Source: Seohaeicola saemankumensis
GTDB taxonomy: Bacteria; Pseudomonadota; Alphaproteobacteria; Rhodobacterales; Rhodobacteraceae
Assembly: GCF_020171285.1 (NCBI RefSeq)
Contig: NZ_JAIUZI010000005.1
Location: forward strand, 180,423-244,422
Reading direction: 5' to 3'
Length of the DNA: 64,000 nt
Made by a program: the position numbers and the translations under genes
Shown here: positions 8,303-16,088 of the stretch, piece after piece
How positions within the stretch are numbered: the first letter of the stretch is position 1
Layout: each line of letters begins with the position of its first letter
The notes under the pieces: model-generated
Database searches by the model: none
Told to the model about the DNA's origin: nothing
The model's input: only the letters and a program-made list of their open reading frames with translations

Positions 8303-8763
8303 ATGAAAACAACAATTGCAGCTTTGATCCTCGCGCTTTCGCCTGCGGCCGCCATGGCGGAAAGCAAGCATGAAATGGCGATGGGAGCCCTGCCGGCCAT
8401 CACAAGCCAACCCGAACGGTCGAAGCAGTCATGAAGGCGGATTACGATGCGGATCTCGTGTTCGTCTACGAACCCGAAAAACTGAAGTTCGTGGCCGGAG
8501 AGACGGCGCGTTTTCACATCATCAACAATGGCGAGGAGGTGCATGAGTTCGAAATGGGCACCGGGGATGCGAATGCCAAGCACAAGGCGATGATTGAGAA
8601 GTTTCCGGAAATGGAACACGACGACCCCAGCGCCGTGCGAATGGAACCCGGCGAGGAGGCCGAAATGATCTGGACCTTTGGCAGGGCAGGTTCCTACGAA
8701 TTCACCTGCCTGACCCCCGGCCAATACGAGGGCGGCCTGCACGGCCTCCTCACGGTCAACTGA
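8303..8763 (+). CDS. Cupredoxin-domain protein, frameshifted between signal peptide and domain
   Basis: From ATG 8303 (GGAGG upstream) a good signal peptide reads through SPAAAMAESKHEMAMG, then the frame runs to a TGA at 8432. The cupredoxin domain lies in another frame, open from about 8390 and with its own ATG at 8431. Its residues include FHIINNGEEVHEFEMG and, at the C-terminus, FTCLTPGQYEGGLHG, which supply His, Cys and a likely axial ligand. Reading the second frame upstream gives HHKPTRTVEAVMK, so one base appears missing around 8385-8400. Either the gene is a recent pseudogene or the base is a sequencing error. The intact protein would be a small periplasmic copper carrier. Confidence 0.75.
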
Positions 8764-8785
8764 AACCAATCTGAGGATATCTGAT

Positions 8786-9073
8786 ATGAAACTTATTTCG
8801 TTACTTACCGCAGTCGTCCTTTCGGTCTCGCCTGTTTTGGCAGAGGGTGAACACCCGATGACAGACGGCACCGTGACCAAGGTCGATGCCAAGTGGAACA
8901 AGGTGACGATCGACCACGGTCCTCTCGAGAACCTGGACATGCCCGCCATGAAGATGGTCTTCGTGGCTGCCGACCCGGCCATGCTGGAAGGCCTGTCCGA
9001 GGGCACCAAGGTGCGCTTCGTCGCGGACCGGATGAACGGCAAGCTGACAGTGACCGAGATCGAGGTGCAGTAA
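8786..9073 (+). CDS. CusF-like periplasmic copper-binding protein
   Basis: 95 aa with a signal peptide ending near VLAEG (17-21). The mature small beta-barrel carries His44 and a MPAMKM block at 52-57. In E. coli CusF the ligands are His36, Met47 and Met49, with Trp44 capping the Cu(I) ion. Here the residue matching that Trp is Met52, which would change the Cu(I) site from a cation-pi to a Met-rich one. The role is a Cu(I) chaperone passing metal to an export pump or to the oxidases upstream. A terminator follows directly. Confidence 0.85.
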   Translation: MKLISLLTAVVLSVSPVLAEGEHPMTDGTVTKVDAKWNKVTIDHGPLENLDMPAMKMVFVAADPAMLEGLSEGTKVRFVADRMNGKLTVTEIEVQ

Positions 9074-9077
9074 GCCG

Positions 9078-9112
9078 AAGCCGCATGCCGATACGTCGGC
9101 GTGCGGCTTTCT
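9078..9112 (+). terminator. Rho-independent terminator after CusF-like gene
   Basis: A 14-bp stem (9078-9091 paired with 9096-9109, one G-U pair) with a TACG tetraloop is followed by a short T-rich run. It lies four bases after the TAA of the CusF-like gene and just before the ribosome binding site of the last cytochrome, so the cytochrome may depend on read-through. Confidence 0.7.
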
Positions 9113-9126
9113 GACGGAGGTTCGTG

Positions 9127-9549
9127 ATGCGCTCTTGGGTCTGGATATCAGCTGTTTCCGCTGCGGTCGCTGCCGTGGCGCTGGCTTGGCCTCGAATGAA
9201 GGGGCCGGATCTGTCCCGTGGCGCTGCGGTTTACATCGAGGCCTGCGCTTCGTGCCATGGCGCCAAGCTCGAGGGTCAACCCGACTGGCGCTCGCCCGGC
9301 CCCAACGGCCGTCTGCCGGCTCCGCCGCACGACGAGACCGGTCATACTTGGCATCATCCCGACGATGTGCTGTTCAGCATCGTGAAGGAAGGCACGGCCG
9401 CAGTCGTCGGGGGTGGCTACGAGAGCGACATGCCGGGGTTCGGAAGCGATCTGAGCGACGCGGAAATTCACGCGGTGCTTGCCTACATCAAGAGCACTTG
9501 GCCGGAGCGCGAGCGGAGCTATCAGGAACGCATCTCACAGCAAGATTAG
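9127..9549 (+). CDS. Monohaem cytochrome c
   Basis: 140 aa from ATG 9127 (ACGGAGG six bases upstream; an in-frame GTG three bases earlier is less well spaced). Residues 5-22 form an uncleaved-looking anchor. CASCHG is near 37-42, and the likely Met ligand lies in DMPGFGSDL. A His-rich patch (GHTWHHPDD) lies between them. It is a class I cytochrome tethered to the membrane, closing the copper locus. Beyond it the sequence enters a repeat and non-coding stretch. Confidence 0.85.
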   Translation: MRSWVWISAVSAAVAAVALAWPRMKGPDLSRGAAVYIEACASCHGAKLEGQPDWRSPGPNGRLPAPPHDETGHTWHHPDDVLFSIVKEGTAAVVGGGYESDMPGFGSDLSDAEIHAVLAYIKSTWPERERSYQERISQQD

Positions 9550-9621
9550 ATCCTCCGAGTAGCGCTGATGCGGCGGTGGCCCCTGACACATTGGTGGGCG
9601 GAACCTTTGGTGAACGTGTTT

Positions 9622-9945
9622 AGAAACAATAACCTGAGGTGGAGAAGGTTCGACCCCGGTCTCGTTCTCTCCGCCACCTGACCTAGAGAAAACGTTCTCC
9701 CGATCCGGCTGCGACCGGATTTTCTTTTTGTTTTCGAGGGTTGTAGTGTTCGGGCTATTCACCTCGATCTACCGAATCTGGCCGGAAACCGTTCTCTGAG
9801 GCCGAAATTCTCTGAACCTGATGACTGCGCCGATTTGGTGCAGAGCTTGTATCGCACTGAAATCATGCTGCTTTTCTGGCTGGCAACCAGAACACTTCGA
9901 TGCCAGTGGCGCTCGGTGAGATGGAACAGAAATCGAACGTTCGCT
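9622..9945 (+). repeat. 324-bp direct repeat, copy A (left flank of island)
   Basis: This block matches 28863-29186 in the same orientation over its whole length, with the best conservation in the last 200 bases (from about 9745, through the segment ending TCGAACGTTCGC). It opens with an imperfect hairpin whose right arm is CTCCGCCACCTGA. No intact gene is visible. The rest of 9550-10200 holds no gene I can support. The two copies bracket about 19 kb of accessory genes. Confidence 0.7.
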
Positions 9946-10267
9946 GGTAACTCGAAGCAGCGCTTGACTGGGACTGCTGCCCTGCAGCACTCCTCAAGGC
10001 ACGACAGGAATGGGCGGACACCAGCCATTCTCTGCGACCGCGAGAAATCCGAGGCGAAACGGCGGAAGCGGACTTTCAAATCGGGCTGGCAAGCCCAAAC
10101 CTGAACCGGCCATTCGCCGCGCTGGTGCCGAACTGGGAAGATGCGCGACGGAGCTGCCATTACGAAAGCTTTGTGCTATTGGTTGTTTTATTGGCTGGAA
10201 AGGGCTTGAGACACTGGCGCACGATCCATTCTACAAGGCACACTGGCGGAACATTGAGCCCGACAGG

Positions 10268-11011
10268 ATGTCTGCATATCGGGAGGGCTTCGGCTGGAAC
10301 GAAGCCACAGAACGTTTGTTCAAACCCGCAAGGATTTCTGAGGGCCACACTGTCGCCGATTTTGGATGCGGGCCCGGCAAGATTTCTGTGGAAATTGGCA
10401 AACAGGTCGGCAGTGACGGCCATGTTCATGCCATCGACATCAACGCCGAGTTTCTGGAAATCGCCCGTGAGAATGCCGTGGCGGCCGGAGTGTCCGACCG
10501 ACTGACGACGCATCTTAAAGATGGAGTTTCACTGCCGCTTTCGAATAGCTCCCTAGACAGAATATCGGCTCGAAATGCCATTATGTATGTTGACGATCCG
10601 CTGCACACATTGCGGGAGTTCCACAGAGTTCTTCGACCGGGCGGATTGGCCCATGCCATTGATGGCGACTGGTATATGATGGTTGCAGAGCCAATTGCGC
10701 ATGACGCATGGAGGGCTTTTGTCGAAGCTGCATCGCATGCGTGTCGTAATTCGGACATGGGGCGGAAGCTTTATGCCGCCTTCGTGGACGCGGGTTTCCA
10801 GGACGTTGATGTCTCGATCGTTGCCAATGCCGATGTGGACGGCAGGCTGTTGGGTATGGTCCGCAACATGGCCAAATACGCCGTTGAGAGTGGCACGATC
10901 GATCCTGCAAAAGTCGAGCGGGTCATAGCGCAGGTGGAACAAGCCCATTGCGAAGGGGAATACTTGGTTGTGTCGCCTCAATTTGTCGTGACAGGGCGCA
11001 AAGCGGATTGA
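10268..11011 (+). CDS. Class I SAM-dependent methyltransferase
   Basis: 247 aa from ATG 10268. Motif I is VADFGCGPG, followed by the acidic residue after beta-2 in HAIDIN. Later HRVLRPGGLAHAIDGDW matches motif III and its surroundings. This is the Methyltransf_11/UbiE-like group; the substrate cannot be told. The reading frame continues upstream and still resembles the family (HDPFYKAHWRNIEPDR, about 10220-10267), yet no good start precedes it before repeat-derived sequence. Either a non-ATG start near 10214 is used or the N-terminus was cut when the repeat boundary formed. Confidence 0.83.
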   Translation: MSAYREGFGWNEATERLFKPARISEGHTVADFGCGPGKISVEIGKQVGSDGHVHAIDINAEFLEIARENAVAAGVSDRLTTHLKDGVSLPLSNSSLDRISARNAIMYVDDPLHTLREFHRVLRPGGLAHAIDGDWYMMVAEPIAHDAWRAFVEAASHACRNSDMGRKLYAAFVDAGFQDVDVSIVANADVDGRLLGMVRNMAKYAVESGTIDPAKVERVIAQVEQAHCEGEYLVVSPQFVVTGRKAD

Positions 11012-11281
11012 TCCGAGAATAGTGCCCTGCGGGTTAAAACGAACGCTCTGGGCTCGGAGCCGTCGGTCGGCCCGAAATTTTCAAAAACGACAGCTTTCAT
11101 AAGCCAAATGTCTGCCTACGAGAGCAAGTCGCTGGAAAGGCCGTATCATCTACGTTTTGGCAATGGCTGCTTTCGGGACGGGTTTGGAATGCGACCTGCT
11201 GCATCGCCGCAAGTCGGCTTCGAGCCCAAAGTGTTGAGTGCTGCGCGGGGTACGAATGACCGCTTTTTTCTACTGCGATCC

Positions 11282-11659
11282 TCAGGCACGTCCGGGCGGG
11301 TCGTTGCTACCGTTCACTCGGTAATTGAGACACGCCTCGATATCTTGGGCCACAATCTTGAGCAGCGCATCAGCGTCCCGCAAAAGGTCCGTGATTTGTG
11401 GACTACTGATTTCGTAGCGGACGAAACGCCCATCACGCGTGCTGTCGACGAGGCCACAATCCAACAGGCATCGCAGATGATTGGAGACATTAGGTTGCGT
11501 CAAAGCAGTGCGTTCGACGATCTCATGAACGACCAGTGGTCCAGTCCGCAGGGCATCGAGGATCGCCAACCGGCTTGGATCCGCAAGACCACGAAACAGC
11601 TTTGCCCGTCTCTCGATGGCTGCCTTGACGGGATTGCGGTCGGTGGCAATTTCATCCAT
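11282..11659 (-). CDS. ArsR/SmtB-family metal sensor, CmtR-like
   Basis: 125 aa from ATG 11659, which has GAGGA five bases upstream; a GTG twelve bases earlier also opens the frame. The winged helix-turn-helix spans roughly 20-90. In the recognition-helix region the sequence NHLRCLLDCGLV carries a Cys-x3-Cys pair and a third Cys lies near the C-terminus (EACLNY). The same three-Cys arrangement (Cys57, Cys61, Cys102) binds Cd/Pb in mycobacterial CmtR. It is divergent from a cation-efflux gene 56 bases away, so it very probably represses that gene until metal binds. Confidence 0.85.
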   Translation of the reverse strand: MDEIATDRNPVKAAIERRAKLFRGLADPSRLAILDALRTGPLVVHEIVERTALTQPNVSNHLRCLLDCGLVDSTRDGRFVRYEISSPQITDLLRDADALLKIVAQDIEACLNYRVNGSNDPPGRA

Positions 11660-11677
11660 ATCATTCCTCACTGATAT
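11658..11677. promoter_or_regulatory. Candidate operator between metal sensor and efflux gene
   Basis: An inverted repeat ATATCA-N8-TGATAT spans the start of the repressor gene, within the 56-bp divergent intergenic region. ArsR-family repressors bind imperfect dyads of this kind. The position would let one dimer block both promoters. Identification rests on position and symmetry only. Confidence 0.35.
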
Positions 11678-11715
11678 GTCTTTTCTTAGTCCACCCTAGC
11701 AGGAGCAAGGCGAAT

Positions 11716-12567
11716 ATGGCCAACGCCCAAAGTACCGGACCGGATGTTGATGTCGCGTCCTTCCGCTATCGCGTCTCCGGCATGGATTGCGCCAAGGACG
11801 CGGCACAGATCGAGCGGGCGGCACAGTCTGCTGGAATTGCACCCGACGCCGTGAACGTATCGTCGGCCACCCATATCATGACCCTCAGCGTATCTGAAGC
11901 ACGCCTGCCCGAGATTGAGCGGGCCGTCGAAACGACAGGTTATGGATTTGATCGGATTGAAGGTGACGACGACGCGCAGCAGGGAGCGGCCCATCAAGAC
12001 CCTGCCTATCGACGCGCATTGTGGGTCGTCGTAATCCTGAACGTCGGCTATGGCTTTGTTGAAATGATTGGCGGCTTTCTTGCGGGGTCTCAGGCTGTGA
12101 AGGCTGATGCGCTCGACTTCATCGGCGATGGCCTCATCACTTTCCTTGGTCTCCTGGCTATTGGTTGGAGCCTTGTCTGGCGGGCACGATCCGCGCTGAT
12201 CCAAGGCGTTTTCCTCGGCATTCTTGGCGTCAGTGTCCTCGGCACGACGATCTGGCGTGTCTTCGCGCAGACGGCCCCGGATGCGGGTCTCATGGGACTG
12301 TTCGGCTTCATTGCTCTTGTGGTCAACGTCCTCGCCGTCCTGCCGCTGCTACGGTTCCGCAAGGGCGACGCAAACATGCGTGCCGTGTGGCTGTTCTCTC
12401 GCAATGACGCCATTGGCAACGCAGCCGTGGTCATTGCTGCGGGCCTCGTGGCTTGGCTCGGCAGCGCATGGCCCGACCTGATCGTGGCATTCGGGATCTC
12501 TGGACTCTTCCTGCATTCGTCATGGTCTATCATCCGCGATGCGCGGGCCGATCTGAGAACGACCTGA
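11716..12567 (+). CDS. CDF-type cation efflux protein with N-terminal HMA-like domain
   Basis: 283 aa. Residues 15-80 resemble a heavy-metal-associated domain, but the usual GMxCxxC is GMDCAKD, so the second Cys is replaced by Asp. Six transmembrane segments follow (about 95-270). Within them, KADALDFIGDG and FSRNDAIGNAAVV supply the Asp/Asn residues typical of CDF metal sites. The family exports Zn, Cd or Co in exchange for protons at the inner membrane. It is read divergently from a CmtR-like sensor, so Cd/Pb/Zn detoxification is the likely job. AGGAG lies upstream of the ATG. Confidence 0.87.
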   Translation: MANAQSTGPDVDVASFRYRVSGMDCAKDAAQIERAAQSAGIAPDAVNVSSATHIMTLSVSEARLPEIERAVETTGYGFDRIEGDDDAQQGAAHQDPAYRRALWVVVILNVGYGFVEMIGGFLAGSQAVKADALDFIGDGLITFLGLLAIGWSLVWRARSALIQGVFLGILGVSVLGTTIWRVFAQTAPDAGLMGLFGFIALVVNVLAVLPLLRFRKGDANMRAVWLFSRNDAIGNAAVVIAAGLVAWLGSAWPDLIVAFGISGLFLHSSWSIIRDARADLRTT

Positions 12568-12733
12568 GGCGACTGGCCAGAAGCAGTCATTGGCACAAGC
12601 TGGGTGAACGGCGGCTTCGTCCCGCACTGCTGACCTTGGCCTCCCAGCTTTTGATGCATGAGGTTACGGACGACCGCTTCGGGGAAGCCGCATCGCAGCG
12701 TTGACCATCTCGGCCGAGGTCCGGTCAGGGCCG

Positions 12734-13117
12734 CTAGCGGAAGTGCTCCATCTGTGCCGCCCACGCCTTCGGAAACGGCTCAAGCACCCGTGCCAGCGTG
12801 ACTTCCGGTCCCGTCCGCCCTTCCAGGATCGCCTCGACGATGTCAGGCGAAAGGAGCGTCAAGCGCAGAACACGCGTCATGTATGAGGGCGCGATTTCCT
12901 CACGCTTGGCCAGTTCGGCGATGGTGGTGAACTCGCAGGACTCCAGCATGCGCTTCCAACGAAACGCGCGCGCAAGAGCCTTTACCAGCGTGTTGTCCGT
13001 CCGGCGCGGCAGGCCGGCGTCCTCAGGCAGTTGCATCTCCTTCCGCCCGCCGCGCTTCACGACGCGGAACGGGACATGCAGCGTCACCGTCTCGGGGACC
13101 GGTGCGCCGCGGGTCAC
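12734..13117 (-). CDS. ParB/KorB-type helix-turn-helix protein of recombinase module, copy A
   Basis: 127 aa from GTG 13117, overlapping the recombinase stop by GTGA. The basic N-terminal half (FRVVKRGGRKEMQLP) precedes a helix-turn-helix with TIAELAKREEIAPSYMTRV near 67-85, resembling the DNA-binding helices of KorB/ParB proteins. A close paralogue lies at 36289-36696, in the same position behind a recombinase. It is probably a DNA-binding accessory or regulator of the recombinase. Function is inferred from linkage only. Confidence 0.7.
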   Translation of the reverse strand: MTRGAPVPETVTLHVPFRVVKRGGRKEMQLPEDAGLPRRTDNTLVKALARAFRWKRMLESCEFTTIAELAKREEIAPSYMTRVLRLTLLSPDIVEAILEGRTGPEVTLARVLEPFPKAWAAQMEHFR

Positions 13118-14424
13118 GCAGCTTCTCCGACATCGCCGGCCAGCATCTCTCGCGCGAGGCCACCGAGACCGTCTACGCGAAGCGTGACGTTGAGCCCGTT
13201 CATGCCGATGTCCACGCGTTCGACCAGCAGAGCCACGATCCGCGCCTGCTCGGCCGGGAACAACTCGTCCCAGAGCGGGTCGAGTTGCAGCAGGGCCGCG
13301 CGGGCGTCGGCGTCGGTGACGTCGTTGTCATGGTTGCGCGCTGCTTTCCATGTCCCCGCAACGATCTCGGGCTGGCGGAATACGGCGCGAAGCTGATCCA
13401 TAACGGCGGCTTCGATCTCGCCCGCAGGCATGCGACCGACAGGACAGGATCCGGCACCATGCTTCAGCACCGTCTGACTGACATAGTAGCGGTAGAGCTT
13501 GCCCCCCTTGCGCGTGTGGGTCGGCGAGAAGGCCGCGCCATCAGGGCCGTAGAGCAGCCCCTTGAGCAATGCTGGTGTCTCGGCCCGGGTCCGTGCGGCA
13601 CGCTTGCGGGGGCTTTCCTGCAGGATGGCGTGGACCTTGTCCCAGAGTTCGCGTGGCACGATACCTTCGTGCTGGCCGGGATAGCTGGTCCCCTTGTGGG
13701 TGATCTCGCCGATGTAGATGCGGTTGTTCAGAAGCCGGTAGAGATATTTCTTGCAGATCGGCCGGCCCTGCTTGGTGGTGATGCCCCGGTCCTTCAGATC
13801 CCGGGCCAGCAGCGTTGCCGATCCAATCTCGGTGAAGCGGCGGAAGATCAGGCGGACGTCTTCGGCCTGGTCGGGGATGATCACAAGCTTGCGGTCCTTC
13901 ACCTCGTAGCCGAGGGGCGGGACACCGCCCATCCACATGCCCTTGGCCTTGGAGGCGGCGATCTTGTCGCGGACCCGTTCGGCGATGACCTCGCGCTCGA
14001 ACTGGGCGAAGCTCAGCAGGATGTTCAGCGTCAACCGGCCCATGGAGGTTGTCGTGTTGAAGCTCTGCGTGACGGAAACGAAGGTGACGCCGGTGCGGTC
14101 GAACACCTCGACCAGCTTGGCAAAATCGGCCAGCGAACGGCTGAGCCGGTCGATCTTGTAGACAACCACGACATCCACGAGGCCGTCCTCGATATCCGCG
14201 ATGAGGCGTTGCAGGGCAGGGCGCTCCAGCGTACCGCCGGAGATGCCGCCGTCGTCATACCGGTCGCGCAGCAGCACCCAGCCTTCCGACTTCTGGCTGG
14301 CGACATAGGCCTCGCAGGCCTCCCGCTGGGCATCGAGGCTGTTGAATTCCTGGTCCAGCCCTTCTTCCGTGGACTTGCGGGTGTAGACAGCGCAGCGGCG
14401 CTTGATCGTGATCTTCTCCGTCAT
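13114..14424 (-). CDS. Large serine recombinase, copy A (apparently intact)
   Basis: 436 aa from ATG 14424 with GGAGG upstream. The N-terminal resolvase domain carries the nucleophile in YTRKSTEEG (Ser18) and the downstream block VVYKIDRLSRS. A recombinase domain follows (about 165-270) with GYEVKDRK and the DxxRLIFRRF region, then a C-terminal coiled region. Such enzymes integrate and excise phages or islands by site-specific recombination. The start overlaps the stop of a DUF2924 gene (ATGA). A deleted relative lies at 36893-37306. The att sites were not identified. Confidence 0.9.
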   Translation of the reverse strand: MTEKITIKRRCAVYTRKSTEEGLDQEFNSLDAQREACEAYVASQKSEGWVLLRDRYDDGGISGGTLERPALQRLIADIEDGLVDVVVVYKIDRLSRSLADFAKLVEVFDRTGVTFVSVTQSFNTTTSMGRLTLNILLSFAQFEREVIAERVRDKIAASKAKGMWMGGVPPLGYEVKDRKLVIIPDQAEDVRLIFRRFTEIGSATLLARDLKDRGITTKQGRPICKKYLYRLLNNRIYIGEITHKGTSYPGQHEGIVPRELWDKVHAILQESPRKRAARTRAETPALLKGLLYGPDGAAFSPTHTRKGGKLYRYYVSQTVLKHGAGSCPVGRMPAGEIEAAVMDQLRAVFRQPEIVAGTWKAARNHDNDVTDADARAALLQLDPLWDELFPAEQARIVALLVERVDIGMNGLNVTLRVDGLGGLAREMLAGDVGEAA

Positions 14425-14777
14425 TTCCGCCTCCTGTGGCTCTTGAGACCGAAGAACATCCAGCCGTTCCAGCGCGTTCCGGTGATGGCGCGGGCGATGG
14501 CGGAGAGCGACTTGTAGGGCCGGCCCTGCCATTCGAAGCCATCGGCGGTGACGGTGACGGCCTGCTCGACACCCTGCCATTCACGGATCAGCCGCGTGCC
14601 GGCGATGGGCAAGAGGTCGGCTCGCATCCTGCTCTTCTTGCGGTCGCCGCCATCCAACTGCTCCCCGAGGGCTTCAAGCCGCTTCACCGTCTCGGGCTTC
14701 AGGTCGCCATAGGCCAGTTCCTGGATGCGATAGGCCAGTCGCGATTCAAGGTAACGTCGATTGAAGGGTGGCGGTTC
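14421..14777 (-). pseudogene. DUF2924 protein, 5'-truncated, copy A
   Basis: The readable part begins EPPPFNRRYLESRLAYRIQE and continues through GTRLIREWQGVE to the C-terminus, which matches DUF2924 proteins that precede serine recombinases in Rhodobacterales phages. The N-terminal 30 or so residues seen in copy B (MTTHDPIPARLAALKTTP) are missing. At about 14777 the sequence switches to phage spanin DNA on the other strand. The frame stays open to a TTG at 14831, so a hybrid protein could be made. DUF2924 function is unknown; linkage to recombinases is the main clue. Confidence 0.75.
14651..14777 (+). repeat. 127-bp exact direct repeat, copy A
   Basis: Bases 14651-14777 are identical to 37084-37210, offset by 22,433. 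The repeat lies inside the two DUF2924 copies, while the recombinase parts on either side have diverged. Homology ends abruptly at 14777, where a spanin-gene fragment begins. Confidence 0.85.
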
Positions 14778-14922
14778 TGGCGAGCGCGCTGGTCGCCTGG
14801 CAGAACGTCTACACACCAGGGAGAAAGCCAATGAAGTTCAGCGAAGGATGCTGGAGGCGGCGGCTCGCCGTCCTCGTAATCGCAACGAGCTGGTTGACCG
14901 GTTGCGCGACGGCGGGTTTTGA
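14778..14922 (+). pseudogene. Inner-spanin (Rz-like) 3' relic
   Basis: Reading + frame through GAG at 14821 gives GRLAERL, then EKANEVQRRMLEAAARRP, ending LRDGGF and TGA at 14922. The same C-terminus is found in the fuller gene at 47278-47538 (EKTNIAQRRMLEAAARRP). The upstream part, with the membrane anchor, is missing at the DUF2924 junction. The next gene overlaps it in another frame, as Rz and Rz1 genes do. Confidence 0.65.
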
Positions 14923-15088
14923 GGCTGGCGGCGTGGCAGCGTGTCCGCCGGCCGTGGAATACAGCAGGGAGTTTCAGGCGCGGGCGGCCGAGGAATTGGC
15001 TCTTTTTCCGGACGGGTCAGCCGTCGTCGAGATGATGGGTGATCATGCCGTGATCCGGGACCTGGCGCGGGTGTGTGGAAGAAGATAA
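14831..15088 (+). CDS. Rz1-like outer spanin lipoprotein, copy A
   Basis: 85 aa. The signal peptide ends in lipobox LTGC, giving an acylated Cys near 24. The mature part includes ACPPAVEYSREFQARAAEEL, then a short helix to the end. The gene overlaps the inner-spanin relic in a different frame, the nested arrangement of Rz/Rz1 lysis genes. A related sequence lies at 47450-47700. Outer spanins join an inner partner to breach the outer membrane in phage lysis. With the partner truncated it is probably a non-functional prophage remnant. Confidence 0.65.
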   Translation: MKFSEGCWRRRLAVLVIATSWLTGCATAGFEAGGVAACPPAVEYSREFQARAAEELALFPDGSAVVEMMGDHAVIRDLARVCGRR

Positions 15089-15390
15089 ACCGCTGCGCCA
15101 GCAGCCGATCCGCAATCTCAAGTGATCCTACCCACCTTTCATACTCTGAATTTTGATCCCGTTCCTGCGGCGACGTTGTTGTCTTATGGCCGCCGCTCGG
15201 CTTCAGGCTTGAGCTGCAAAGGCTCAGTGTATACTCTTGCAACATTGTGAACGATGTTTTGGTACTGGGCGGCTCCCTTTCGGGTACAAGCTGCACTACC
15301 GATTGCATTATTGAGATGAGAAAGACTGGCAAATTACCATATTCAGGGCGCAAGACTTGCGATAAAAAGTGGTAAAAACAAGGACATCGA

Positions 15391-15834
15391 ATGAGCAATG
15401 AGTGGGAAAAGTCGATCAAAGATGATTTCAAAAAAGCACATGACGGGCAGGACGGCCGGTCCAAACAAGATAACCTTGATGATCAACAGCAGATCAAGAC
15501 CACAAATGGAGGGCATGACAAGATCAGCGATGGACCGCGCCCGCCCGTTGAAGGACGGCCAGCGCCTGAGGTGATGGGCGCACCGGGACCTGGTGGATCC
15601 TCAACTCCCTCTTCCCGTCATTCAGTTCAGGAGGAGTGGGATGCGCTGGACCGCGAGGCGCGTGGAGAAAAGGCTTCTGTGTCTCAGCAGTTCAATGAAC
15701 GATCACGGGATCGTAACAGTGTTGAATTCGATGCAAGTGACCGCGAGCGAAGAACTGTCGATTGGCCGAAGAACAGGTCGCAGCCTGATAAGAACCAGTC
15801 GTTAACTCGAGAATTCAACAGCAAGTCTAGATAG
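15391..15834 (+). CDS. Hydrophilic 147-aa protein; candidate exported substrate
   Basis: Very polar, Pro/Gly/Ser-rich and probably disordered; no signal peptide or membrane segment. Residues near 79-91 read VQEEWDALDREAR, and the chain ends in a basic tail finishing with SR. The zeta toxin three genes on has the near-identical VQAEWDELDKSAG and also ends in KSR. A shared tail on otherwise unrelated proteins suggests a sorting or chaperone-binding signal. The 302-bp stretch before it (15089-15390) has AT-rich sequence suited to a promoter but no gene I can support. The family is not recognised. Confidence 0.6.
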   Translation: MSNEWEKSIKDDFKKAHDGQDGRSKQDNLDDQQQIKTTNGGHDKISDGPRPPVEGRPAPEVMGAPGPGGSSTPSSRHSVQEEWDALDREARGEKASVSQQFNERSRDRNSVEFDASDRERRTVDWPKNRSQPDKNQSLTREFNSKSR

Positions 15835-15868
15835 TAATTCATGATCGAAATGGGCCAAGGAGATCCGT

Positions 15869-16084
15869 GTGCCAAACGACCCACCAGCTAGCGGATATCA
15901 TCGTGCGCGAGAAGCAGAGCTGCAGCTAGAATTAGCGATCGACGAGCTTACCGACAGAATTGCTGACGTAAGGCGAGCCAGCATGAACGCTCGTAACGCC
16001 GGAAAAAGTGATCGTGCAGCTGCTCTCGACAGGGAGTTACAAGCGCTAAGAGGAGATTTGCGCGCTCTTCGGCTTCGAGGTTAA
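15869..16084 (+). CDS. Short helical protein before zeta toxin; candidate antitoxin
   Basis: 71 aa from GTG 15869, with AAGGAGA six bases upstream. It is Ala/Arg/Glu-rich and predicted to be nearly all helix (ELQLELAIDELTDRIADVRR). It stops four bases before the zeta-toxin start. Size, helicity and position match the epsilon-like antitoxins that pair with zeta toxins, although I cannot show sequence homology. It could instead be a chaperone for the toxin. The intimate linkage makes a working partnership likely. Confidence 0.6.
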   Translation: MPNDPPASGYHRAREAELQLELAIDELTDRIADVRRASMNARNAGKSDRAAALDRELQALRGDLRALRLRG

Positions 16085-16088
16085 TACG

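Noticed and set aside
9640..9690. Possible tRNA-Ser 3' end (GGTTCGA and CTCCGCCA) in repeat A, as an integration site
   Set aside because: The T-arm does not pair, the matching parts in repeat B are altered, and no rest of a tRNA is present. Only the hairpin is supported.
11108..11674. + strand frame of 188 aa opposite the metal sensor
   Set aside because: Antisense to the ArsR-type gene, which has all expected motifs and a divergent partner.
13102..14517. Long + strand open frame (471 aa) across the recombinase gene
   Set aside because: It is antisense to a well-supported serine recombinase and its translation has shadow composition (runs of Arg, Gly, Asp, Val) with no family.
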